DNA from: Bryopsis sp. KO-2023 | Lineage: Eukaryota; Chlorophyta; Ulvophyceae; Bryopsidales; Bryopsidaceae | Direction of reading: 5' to 3' | DNA length: 64,000 nucleotides | Assembly: GCA_030272585.1 (NCBI GenBank) | Contig: BSYQ01000007.1 | Location: 1,368,001-1,432,000, forward strand | In this document: positions 1 through 11,480 of the stretch, piece by piece | Numbering within the stretch: position 1 is the stretch's first letter | Layout of the letters: the number at the start of each line of letters is the position of its first letter | Notes under the pieces: model-generated | Databases searched by the model: none | What the model saw: the letters and a program-made list of their open reading frames with translations, nothing else | What the model was told of the DNA's origin: nothing | Program-made: the position numbers and the translations under genes

Positions 1-232
1 AACACCATTCCAGATTTCCTTAACCCAACAGGTGCAGAGTGAAGGCACAATACGTCTGGCTCCATGACCATTCTCTGTCGCAAAAACTGAAAGAGAACTT
101 TTGCCACAGGCACTCGACCACTGGAAGCTTGTTATGCTCCCTCTCCCAGGTCTTTCTGGGCGATTTCTGCTTGGAGTGCCTGCACAAAAAAATGCGGGGG
201 AGGTGTTCGTACAAGAACTGCGGTGTGTGTAG

Positions 233-3200
233 GTGCGATGAATGGAGCAACCTTACAAGAAACACACAGTCGTGCACTTGCGTTCGTTAAGATATCTAAA
301 TCCGCTTCCCATCACAGACCTTTCTGGACAGCTTGATGCAGAAGGATCGTGCGGTCCTTTGCCCAAGACGACGTCATCGTGCAACAACCATCAGTGCGAC
401 ACATTCACGCTGAATTATGGGCAATGGGGACCCTGCACATCCGGCTGTGGTGGTGGAGAGAGTCGTCGATCCGTAACATGCAGGAATGACATTTCAAACG
501 CCTTCGTCCCTCTACATAATTGTGGTGCCGAGAATATTGCTGTTGTTCGCAGCTGCAACACCAGTCTGTGCCCACCAATACATTGGACGTTTGGAGCGTG
601 GGACAGGTACTCAGAAATCTGCTCCAACAACAGGGTACATTGGGAGCTCCTTTTGCTGTGTTTGTAGTTGTTGGTAAGGAGTGTGTACATAGATTTACTT
701 GGGGAGCGCTTTTTCATTTATCTCGTGCTCAGAATCCCGATATATTGCTCCCAGGTGCAGCGCAACCTGTGGAAAAGGGCAACAGATCAGAGAGGTACAC
801 TGCCAGTACATTGATGGAACTCCAACACGCCTATCTTCCGCATGTCCTCCCATGGACGAGCTTGTGAAACGTCCGTGCAACACCCAAGATTGCATCACAT
901 TCGCGTGGTCGTCAGGGGAATGGACGCCTTGCAATACGACAGAAGCTTGCGGAGAAGGCGGTTTTACCAGGTGCCAGAGGAGGGTGGATGGGCACGAACT
1001 AGTGAAACCATCTCATGGTAGAAAAACAACTTCTGGGAATTTTGCTTGCAGGCTTCATCCGCCAAAATTGGTTTGTTGCTGTGCTTCGTTCCATTCTATT
1101 TGCTTTTCAACGAATAATCTTGTGTTTTCTAGATATCGAGGGGTGCAGTGCTTGAGCTCCACGGGGTTCTGGGTGCACGATAGCTTCTGCTCGAATGAAT
1201 TAAAACCATCCTCCCACCAGCCGTGTGGGATCGTTGGTTGCAGCTTTTGCGACCTGTATGGATGTTCCGAACGCGGGGAGTGTGTGAACGGCCAGTGCCA
1301 ATGTGGAGCGGGCTACAAGGTAACATCGAAGAGAATCGCGCGACAAAAATAGAGAATGCCCAGTGTTGAAGGCCTGAGTAATCCGTTCTCTTTCAGGGAA
1401 TATTTTGCGACCAACCTCCTGGATGTGCCGCGATCAGGGACAAACGCGGGACTTGCTGTCTTTCTGGAATATTCAGTAAAAGTGGCGATTGCTGTCCGTT
1501 CGGCTCGGGGCTCGATCGCAATGGGGATTGTTGCTTTGGTCGACTGGATGCATGTGGGCTCTGTAGCGGCCTTGGGGTCGCCTTTGACGTGAGAGGGACT
1601 TGCTGCCGATCGCCTGGGAAAATAGACGCCTCCGGTATGCTCCGTTCGAAAACAAAGTTACTGTATTTTAAGCATCGCTTCCATCTAGTAAGAGAAAAAG
1701 GCATAATAAACCGTCGCAGACCAGTGAGGGTGTGCCTTCTTTCAGGATTGTGTTGTGAAGATGGGAACTTGGATTTTTGTGGCACGTGCAATGGAGACGG
1801 AACAACTTGCGCAGCTAAACTCCACACAACATTTTCAGTCAAGGGGGCTGAGGACTTTGTTACGTCCACAAGGGAATCCGATACCAAAAGACACGCATTG
1901 GAGGAAGAGCTTGGAAACTTCGCGTCTTGCTCACTAGGTCTGTATCAACGTGCTTAACTACTTGTTAACAAAAAACGTTGGTATATTGACACGGAAGACA
2001 ATTTTATCCACAGGAGCCCCTTCCTCATGGATAACAGTCGAAGTTACTCATATCTCGGACATGGCTGGAGGGAACGCCCACGTTCAAACAGAAACCACCT
2101 TCCGTGTCGAGACTTCGAACGATGAGCGAGCGTCAAGGTCATTGGTGACGGAGGACGACCTTGCTACTGGTCTGCTTGCGGGTTGTCCCACGGAAATCAT
2201 ATCGGAGCTGAGCCAAATCGAGGTTGAGACTACCAACACACGCTTGGCTCCATTTTCCAGTCGAGTTACCTCTAGACTTTGATCTCGGTTGGTTTAAAGC
2301 TGCCGTCTGCTATCAGGTCGAGGAGATTTCGTCTATCGACTCTATTGGGGTTTGTGGAAATGGGGTGTGCGAGTGGACAGAGGGTCCTGATCCGGAGTGC
2401 ATCAGGGGAAAGAAAATATGCTCTCCTATCTCGTGCCCTGCCGATTGCCACTGGAATCCAATTCCATGCCCCTCCCCCCAAACTGGGATAGGTGCGTGGC
2501 ATGAACTGTTTTTTCCAGATTCTCAAGAGGGCATACTTCGCGCCTCCAAACCTTTCATCTAAAGAAGCAATGAGATGGCCCCTTTCTGTTTCGTAGGCAA
2601 CCCTGGAAGGCCTTGCGGTGAAAATGGCCTGTGCTTTCTTGCTAGTGGGACTTGTGAATGTTTTCCAAACTACACAGGAGATGCTTGCGACGATTGTGCG
2701 TATGGCAGCGTAAGATACGGGTCGTCATGCGTTAAACTAGCGAATCAGGTAAGAAGATCACGGCTTATTACATGGCCTGGGACCTATTCCTTCAAGAACC
2801 CATGTCGTTCATTTCTTCAAAAGGTTGCCCTGCACTCCTGACAGGATCTCTATCTCCGTTCAAAACCGGATGAACGGCGCAACAAATCACTGCTGCAACC
2901 ACAGCCGCATCCTCCTTTCAAAGAACCCCAGGATCCAGCGATCACCCGAAGAGCAAACAAGCGCAAAAGACGTTTGATGCAAGCTGTGATCATCGGGGTG
3001 GCGGCGTTCGCATCACTCATCGCCTTTGCCTTAGGATTGTTGATCTCGCGACTTCGACGGAGGTGAGCCTCCAATTGGCTTCTTGGACCTGCGTGGTTTG
3101 CAGTAAACGAAATCTTCTTGTTGAGGTTTTTGCTTGGTGCAGGACTGCTGTGAATAATTTCAGCGACCTCTCTAGTTATGACATGCTGAACGCCATGTCT

Positions 3201-3663
3201 ACGTTTTGTGCTGGGGCATCTGTTGCCATCGATTCGGCGCCAAATGTTGGAGATCTTCGATCTAAGAAACCGTTTCGAGAAACAAGCACGCAGAAGGGCA
3301 AAAGGTAAGTGCACCACGGTGCATCTCCTCCACAATATTCATGCAAACAAGCAAATTAGATTACATGCGAATTCTACGTGAAATGTTTATTACCGCAGAA
3401 GAGGCATCGTTGGATGAGATCCAGGAGTATCAAAATTGCGATCAAACATATCAGTTGATTGGAAATAAGGTCCTCAAAAAGCTGTTTCTTTCAGGGATGG
3501 AGGTATTCCAACGCTATCCCCTTTTGAGATGAAAAGTCTGCTGTTGAAGTCTCGGTGGGAAAAAGTGAGCAAGACTGGCGGGGATGAGCGAGAAAATGAG
3601 GATAGGGAACAGTGTGATGAATCCTCTGCACATTGTGAAATGATACATTTAATGAAGGAATGA
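233..3663 (+). CDS. TSP1-repeat / EGF-like single-pass membrane protein, 5' partial
   Basis: Multi-exon gene whose 5' end lies beyond the window. My exons are 233-285 (tentative), 318-606, 755-970, 1133-1319, 1397-1634, 1746-1937, 2014-2181, 2261-2491, 2597-2748, 2845-3062, 3143-3304 and 3495-3663; all phases agree from 318 to the stop. The protein shows three thrombospondin type-1 repeats (W-x-x-C, C-G-x-G and R-x-x-x-C patterns), then EGF-like cysteines and a block of CC pairs. These are followed by a C-G-x-C-x-G-x-G-x-x-C motif, a CGNGVCE stretch and a second EGF-like unit. A basic stretch leads into one membrane span (exon 2845-3062, AVIIGVAAFASLIAFALG) and a roughly 110-residue polar tail. 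The domain set implies a surface adhesion or matrix-binding receptor; the ligand is unknown. The donor of the 2014 exon is the least certain boundary. Confidence 0.8.
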
Positions 3664-6600
3664 TCCATGTGTTAACATTCCATCCTTCTGCTGACAGCCC
3701 TTCAGCTTGTGCCAAGGGTTCAGCAAAAAACTTCCAGTTTCAACCGAAACTGGTTGAAATAATATTCACATCCAATTCAAGGGTGCATAACAAAAAAAAT
3801 GAGATTTTAGGAAGCCAAAGTTTACTATGCAAAACATTGGATGTTACAAAGAATAAAACCACAAAAATAAAATAGCTATTCACATACGTCCTCGAGCAAA
3901 ATAGATATGGAGCCTTCGACAGGCACTATCCATATATTTCTTGATACCACAATATAATCTTTTCAAAATGTCCCAAAAAATGTCCATTCCTGTTCCCTGG
4001 CCTTCCAACTACTAAACTCAAAGCAGATCCACAACAAATTTAAAATCTAACCCAATAGATTTTTAAATCCATTGTCAGATCAACCCTGCTAGAAAAATTG
4101 TAGGCCAGCAGTCCAGTAATTCAAAAAAAAAAAAAAAAAGGTTCAGCAGCCACTGACTCACATTTTTAATCTATGCAGCAGCTCAGATTCCATCGGTTTT
4201 TTAAATTAATCAAGTTTTGTTTCAAAAGAAAAAAAAAGTATTAAATCTTCTCCTGGGATTATGGTATCCCTTATTCTCCTCCCTATATTTTCAACACAAA
4301 AAACGTTTTTTGCTTTCTTTTTACTATATTTTTTTTTGCTTTCTAGTCCCATCCCTAGACCCATAAGACATTCCATAAGACATCCACCAGACAAAAAAAA
4401 AGCGCATATGCGCATCTTCGGGAACGTGCGCATATATTTCAACATCATTTGAGCTTCCAAAATGAATTTTTTTTGATGTCAAAGTCTCCATCCCATCCCC
4501 AGTCAGACACACACTAGTAATGTCAATTCTTGGTCCAGAGTCAATTCCTCTTTTTTCCCCCCTCTTTGCTGCAAACCACAGGCATCCATCTAATCACATC
4601 TCCACCGAAACTAGCCCGATAACCAAGCGACATCGATCTGGGGGCAAAACAAAAAAAAGATGGAAAAAGAAACGTAAGCACCATCCTGTGTTGAAAAAGA
4701 GGATCATCCCTGCAAAAGGAATCTAAGATTTTCCTACAGTAAATGTTCACAAACCATTAGTAATCGTCACTAAATCAGTAATCCCAGCAGTGCCAATCAT
4801 CCAAAAAAATAGGGAACCAATTTTTTTCTCCCTCCCTTTCACTATGATGAATTGAACACCGAAATGTGCAAGTTGTGAGAATCATGTCATGATACTCTAA
4901 CTCTCCATGAATTTCCAAAACAAAAAAAAAGAAATAAGAAAAACAGACACCCCCCTTCCTAGATATATCCTCAATCCCAAATTCTCAGTTTTAGTCACAC
5001 CGCAGTACCTCCCCTGTTGCCTATTCTTGGAAAAGCTCAAACGAAATATCACAGAAACATATGCACATGACCCTACTCACATGAATTTAATCTAATCTAC
5101 CAAATACGGTTGTGAAATGAACCGATACCTATGAATTCAAAAAGAAACAAGCAGAAATGCCTGGAGATGCAAGGTTTGGTTTAGTTTAGTTTTCCCCATT
5201 ATAGTTCGCTTTTTTTCTATTTTTTCCCTCAAAGAGTTCAGAATTCCACGAGTGTCTAGGTTTTTTTTTGGCTATGCATATCACGGCTCCCAATTCACCA
5301 GGGATGAGAAACTGAAATATGTCTATCTGCCAAAAAAAGAAGAAAAAAAACACAAAACAGGAACAAAAATAGTAAGACTCGCTCACTAGTACTTTCCAAA
5401 ACCAAGATGCATATTTCCAAGTTTTCAGATAAAATCAACGACGTGCATTGAGAAAAAAATTCCCAACTCAAATGCATGCCATAATTCTATTCCCTCCTGG
5501 TCCCAGAAAGGCAATTCTGAAATAATAAGCAAAAAAACCAAATATCTCCAGCATTTTCCGAAAAGGAAAAGTGAAACTCCATCACCCTCCAAAAGATGAA
5601 GTTCAAAATTTCTCGCATTAATGGTTCATTATTTACCCCCCCAATACACAGAGACGCCCCCCCAAAAAAAAGGTTAAGTTAAGGTTAAGTTTCGGTACTA
5701 TGTTTCGCCTCCCCAAACAAAAAAAAGAAAAGAAAAAAAGAAAAGAAAAAAGAACCTCTCCCATCCCTGAACTAGGTCCTATAGTCTTGAGATAAGCACC
5801 TGAATGGGGTGTATTGAGATATTTGCCAAGAAAGCAGTGATAACTCAATCTAGCACCCCTCCCTCAGATTCCCTATTCCAGTATGTGAAACCTAGATGAA
5901 TTAGAACTAAGGATACAAACCGAAATCAAAGAAAAAAAATGGAAAAACCCAAAACAGAAATGGATATAAAAAAAGAGATTTTTTTGTCCCCCCTCTTTCT
6001 ATCTGTGATGCATTTTTCATTTTCTCCTTGAATAATATCGATGATCCATGAATTGGTGGGCGATTCCCTGCCACTCTCGGCATCGCCCATGAAGTAGATA
6101 ACCCCCCCTCCCCCCCCCCAAAAAAAAAACCTCCCTGAAATAAAAAAAAAAGAAAAAAAGTATAAAAAACCCCAACGATCCCTCCCTCTCTTTCCTGCCA
6201 CCACCACCATACTCTCAATTCTAGAAAATAATTCGATGTCTAAATATGCATTTTTCTTCTTAAATCACCACTCCAACTCCGCTCAATACAAATGTAGTTT
6301 CAGTTCTTTTTTTAATTCAGTTTCTTAGTAATGTTCAAGAACCAACCCAAAAAAGAATGTAATTCTCTTTTCTTTTTTTTGGTGAAATGCTGTCGCTCGG
6401 CGGAGGGTACTCTAACACTCCCCGAGTCTGCGCGAGCAATTGTCCAACTCCACCCTCTGTGTGCAGTTAGAAATGATTAGTCATCCAATCCCGTGGTGAT
6501 TTCGAATGATTTGGATGGGAAGGAGACCATTTATGCAGCATATTAGCATTATCTAAATCAAGAATTCACTTCAGCACACGCGTCACCCATCTGTTAATGC

Positions 6601-6912
6601 CATTTTCTCCGACCCCTCCTGCACCCAGCTTCTCGCCAGGTCCCTGCGTACCGATCACGATCTATGCAACACAGAATAAAACAGAACATTTTCAAATAAA
6701 AAAATTTAATATAAATATTCTACACATAAAAAAAACCATATCAAACAAAATGACATCGTATTCAAAAAAAACCCATTTAATTCTTTTAATAATTCGACAG
6801 TTTCACGAACCACAGAACCTACCTAAAAGTTTCCATGTTGAGTTTTTGCTCAAAAATATACAGCCCTTCACTTTGTTGAATAAAAAGAACAAAAAGAGAA
6901 AGTTTTTGCTTC
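3664..6912. other. Intergenic, AT-rich, no gene seen
   Basis: About 3.2 kb of A/T-rich sequence with many short A and T homopolymers and some C runs (for example around 6110-6130). ORFs here are short and low-complexity, with no splice-consistent exon chain and no recognisable protein family. I see no RNA gene. Confidence 0.6.
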
Positions 6913-7470
6913 CTAGATTTGAAAACCAACCTGGGGAGACGATGTGCATTGCGCCATCGTCGGTCGAAAATCCTGGATCAATGGCAAAGGATCACGCATC
7001 ATCATGGCAAACAGATCGATGCTCTGGATATCGATGCTGCGATTGTCCGTGTCGACCGTCACGCAGATGGACGAAGGACATGCAGGGATCGGGTCCATCT
7101 CCTCGCTGATTTCCACCACCGCTACTTCGTTCTTCAAAAACCACTCATCCACACCTGCGCGCCAATCGCTGTAATGGCTGCAGTTCACTGCGGCGATCAT
7201 GGGCTCGCTCAAGCTGACGGTGCGGGAATGCAGCGCATCGGCTTTCGATTGCGTGTTCACGCCCTTCTCGATGTCGAAATTCTTGCCACGCAGCCTCAGG
7301 CATCCTTTTTTCGCGCATCCCAGAACCACCAGCGCGATCAACACACACAGGATTCCGGCGATAAACACGGAGGCCACCAGCGCGGCGGGAATGAATACGC
7401 GGGTGTCCCCGTCGCTCAGGGGAAGGTCCATTGGAGAGGTCGTTTCGTTTGCTGCACTTCGTACCAACAT
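6913..7470 (-). CDS. Small single-pass membrane protein, unknown function
   Basis: A 185-codon ORF from an ATG at 7470. Its N-terminus is short and polar with a possible N-glycosylation site (NETT). One clear membrane span follows (about residues 28-51, Ala/Val/Ile/Leu-rich), then a Cys/Lys/Arg stop-transfer patch (CAKKGCLRLRGK) and a 125-residue hydrophilic tail. This fits a type I/III single-pass protein with a cytosolic tail. I do not recognise the family. A second ATG-started ORF in another frame (from 7591) encodes a hydrophobic segment and could be a signal-bearing first exon, but I could not join it in phase. Base composition is much less AT-rich than the flanks, which supports coding. 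Confidence 0.5.
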   Translation of the reverse strand: MLVRSAANETTSPMDLPLSDGDTRVFIPAALVASVFIAGILCVLIALVVLGCAKKGCLRLRGKNFDIEKGVNTQSKADALHSRTVSLSEPMIAAVNCSHYSDWRAGVDEWFLKNEVAVVEISEEMDPIPACPSSICVTVDTDNRSIDIQSIDLFAMMMRDPLPLIQDFRPTMAQCTSSPQVGFQI

Positions 7471-10400
7471 GCTGTTCTACGTCAAGCTGCGATCGAAAAA
7501 ACAAACAAGCAGCACTGATCAAAATCGGCGCCGCAACAACGAACAATTTCTCGATATCTGAAAACCGCGAGAGGAGTTGGGACAAAAGCATTGTTTCCTA
7601 CTGCATGCGCTGGGCTATCACCCGACCCACACAGCTTGAAACTCTACAGCTATTTTTCACGCGCGCTGTCTGATCCACTACATTCCGACAAAACCACCCC
7701 ACCCCACCCCACCCCACCCCACCCCACCCGACCAGACCAAAACTTCACCAGCATACGTCAAAGAAACTCTGCTAGCGCCGCGCACTAACCACTACTTAGC
7801 AGATCTATCTAGACAAGCTAATCTAAACGGAACGGAAGAAAAAAAAAGAGAAGGGAAACACGAGTGTTGTGGCGGCTACGCATCGCCAGCAATAAATACG
7901 GGTGGAGAAGCGACTGCCCACACAGCTCAGAAACAAGATGCCCTCGAAACCAAGCGACGTCCGACAGGATTGATATGCCTACCCCACGACCCCACCGCCC
8001 ACCTGTTCGCTCCTATCGGTTGCAAAAAGGCTAACACGCTACACGCTCTAAAGAAACAAAGCGGCAAGAGCTAGTGGATTGTAAAGCGGTGGAAGCAGGT
8101 TATGAAGGGCTGATCGCGTCTCCCCGCCCGAGAGCGTGTGCATTGTTCTGTCCTGCTGCGAGAGCGCGGGTGAGACTCACTCGCGAACATCAATTCACGG
8201 TGTAACGATATTGGATAGGTGAATCGGTGGCGGATGGGTGAAGCTGATGTGATTGGGGAGAGATGCGCGGGGAATAGGTACAAGGGGTCCCTTCATCCAC
8301 CTCCATCTTCCAGCTCACTTCACCCCTTGGTGTGGCCAACACTGTAATCGATCAATCGATCAATGATTACGTAATCCAGACATGTCGCCTGAGGAGCCAC
8401 GTTTTCTTGAGGTTTGTGTGTTGGCCTCTTTTTACAAAAATGTGATGTAATGTTGAATTGAATTGTTGGGCTGATTTGATTCGGAATACCCACCCTACAG
8501 AAATTTTCGGCAGGGTTTTCAGCCAGCTGTCAAAATTCATGTCGATGCAGAGAAGACACAGGAGGTCGATCGAAAACGATGGAACACTGGGGGGACCTTC
8601 CATCATATGTTTTTTTTTCTATTTTTTTTTCGATATTTCAAATCTTTTTCAAATTTACAGCTTGTCATTGCGATTGAACAAGGAGACACGACAGCACACG
8701 GTCAAAACAAAAGATTCTTATTCAAAAACGATTGCCTTATCATTGTGAGGTATTTAAAAAAAAAAAAAATCCAAACTAGCGAATCTACCAAGCACCTTGT
8801 ATAGCCGTTGGTTAAATGGTCAAATCGCAATAACCTAAAATTTTCAGCTGATTGTCATGGGGACAACTGTCCCCAGTGAATCTCTTCCCCCCCCCTCCCC
8901 ATTCTTTTGTTTTTCCGTTCAAACCCCCCCCCCCCCCCCCCTCAGAGAAGCCCTTCCAGCTTAGCAACATATGTCTTCTTTTCCCTAGAACAAAAAAAAA
9001 AGCATCCTCGTAAAAAGCCCATCATGGAACGTAGTGCGCACACACACACTCGCTGCAGTTTTGAGCTGAATTTGAATTTTCCCGAAACCAGCCCCCCCCC
9101 CCCCCCCTTTTTTCCCGGGTCCCTCATTCACCGTTCATTCCGACAAAGCAAAGATCCGTAAATTTGAAGCCATCACTCCTTTTTCACGCAAAACAATTTT
9201 TCCCCTGTAAAGCCCCTGTCACACCGAAAAGTTGCAAATTCCCCTAGCCAACCACAAGCCAAAATCAGCCCCCCGCCAACTCACAGCAATCCAACTCACA
9301 GATGGTTTGACCTTCTTTTTTCCTCCACCCCTCTCGAATTGTCCTGGAGCTCGTCCAACATTACGCCATTTGATTCAAGCTGGGGATATTAAAAAAAAAA
9401 AAAAATGAAGGGCAGATTGCCGGACACTGCCCTAAACCCCCCACATCCCAGCCCCAATGTCTTTTTTCTCTCTGTTTGCTTTCTTCTCTCCTTCTCTCTC
9501 TCTTTTTTTTTCTCAAAAGTCCTTTTTGATTTTTGTTGTGTGTTCCTTTTTTTTTTTCTAACGGGACCCATCGTCCATCGAATTAAAACCGCCCCAATCA
9601 ATTTTCCTTATCTGTTCCATTTTTTTTTCCTTTTTTCTTTTTTTTTTCCAGCTACCACATTCTTGTTGTGAGCCCATTGCCTCAATAAAATATCGTCATT
9701 CCAAAACTGAGGACCTAGATCATCCAACCCCCCCACCAAAAAAAAGGAAAAAAAAAGAAGCCCCCAAAAAGCAAACGCCCCCCCCCCCCTCTTCGACCAC
9801 AAAAGAATTTAATTGTTCTCTGAATCTCGCTCTTCCCTATCACCAAGCCTTTTTTTTTGTTTTCCCTCGCATTTTCATTTCCTTTTTCCTTTATTTTTTT
9901 TCCCCTTTTTTTTGGTTTCTTCACTCTTAATACACCCCAACTCCTTTTTTTCCCAACCCCCAACTCCCCATGACCACTTTCTCTTTCCCTTTCAAAACCC
10001 ACCCAAATTCCACAGTTTTAAAAAATCCAGCGTGGCCCTTGGAAGGTTACTCAACGACTTCAGGACAATAAAGTGTGCAGTGCAAAAAATATCATTCTCT
10101 CTCTCACTCTCTCTCTCTCTCACTCCCTGTGTAAAAATGGCTACAATGAGAAAAAAAACAGAAAGGCAAAATCAAAAAACACGGGGAGGATAAAAGACAG
10201 GTGTTCCAGGGCAAAATCAGGCCGAGAAAAATGTCTCTTTAAAACAAAAAACCAAAAAAAAACAAAAAGAAAAGAGATCACCCTCGAATTTTCTTCTGGA
10301 ATATATATTTCCTCTAGGAACCACAGTACGTGCAGTCACGAGGATTTTTCTCTCCACCAATTCACACAAGCCATGCGTTTGCCAGGCAACTAGGCTGTCG

Positions 10401-11480
10401 TTTTTTTTTGTTTTTTTCTTTCCCCCTTCTTTTGGTGGAAATCAAGCATATCTGTGCAGGATGTGCTACCCTAGTAAAACTGATTAAAAAAAAAGAAACT
10501 ACAAATGTATATCGTCATAACTTTTTTTCTTCTTTTTTTCTCTCTGCTCTTTTTTGTTACCTTCCCTCCACCCTCTCTGCAATATTTTTTCTTTTTTTTT
10601 TCACGCAATTTCTTAGATACTTTTTTAGATCTCCTCGAAACACCCTCCACATCTCACAAAAAGGCCAAGTTTTTTTTTCTTCTTTACTTTTCTTCCAATT
10701 TTCTTACACTCCTGTTTTTATGGGTTTCTTTTTTTTTTTTCATCTTGCCCTATTCCTGCAATCCCTGGTCCATTTTCTCACTCTTTTCTCAGACCCCATT
10801 CTTTTTCTTTTTCCTTTTTCCATCCCAATCTGTATAAAATGCCCCAAAAATTTGATGTGGCCAATCAAAAGGAGCAACGCATAGGGAAACAGAGTCCTAG
10901 GCTTTACGTGATTTTTTTTTTCTCTTTTCCTTTATGGGCTCTTTAGTACGAAAAAAGTAGGGGGAGGCGACAGACGAAATACATACAATACATATATATA
11001 TACACGCGATTTTACGTATATGCTATATGCTTATAGATATATATCTTATCTAAGTAAATATATATATATATTTTTTTTCATACATATCCATTTGCTGTCA
11101 AACACTTCTACAAATTCCATTTGCCCTCGTCACACTCTCAACACCATAATCATACAGAGTCAAAAAACATCATCAAGAAAGAAAGACCAAACGCTCCTTT
11201 GCTCATTTTTCCCTGCCTCGCATTTTTGAATCTTGCCTGAACCGGCACCCCACGATCCATTAAAATTCACATTTCCCCTTTCCCTCCCCCCCCCCCCCCC
11301 TTCCCCAAAACACCCCCCTTTTTTTTGCCCCCAACCAAATATTTTTTTTTAGTTTTTTTTCTTTTTTTCTTTGCTTGTGTATTTTCCTCCTCCCGATTCT
11401 CTTCTTCCTTCTATTTGTTTGTTCTCGACCATAACAAAAGCGATTATATTTTATAAAAAAAAAAAGAAAAAAAAATCGGG
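7471..11480. other. Intergenic, homopolymer-rich; no gene seen
   Basis: Four kilobases with poly-A, poly-T and poly-C tracts (C runs near 8924-8941, 9091-9107 and 11286-11300), a CT-rich stretch near 10090-10130 and TA repeats near 10990-11070. No exon chain or RNA gene was recognised. 7471-8300 is less AT-rich and may hold the promoter of the gene on its left. Confidence 0.55.
7694..7729. repeat. (ACCCC)n pentanucleotide tandem repeat
   Basis: About seven copies of an ACCCC unit in tandem, roughly 220 bp upstream of the membrane-protein gene on the minus strand. The unit is G-rich on that strand, so it could stall polymerase or fold; no function is implied. Confidence 0.9.

Noticed and set aside
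3495-3532. Read-through frame joining 3341-3532 as coding in the TSP1 gene
   Set aside because: Intron 3305-3494 with a gtaagt donor and a tctttcag acceptor gives the correct phase and a longer sensible tail.
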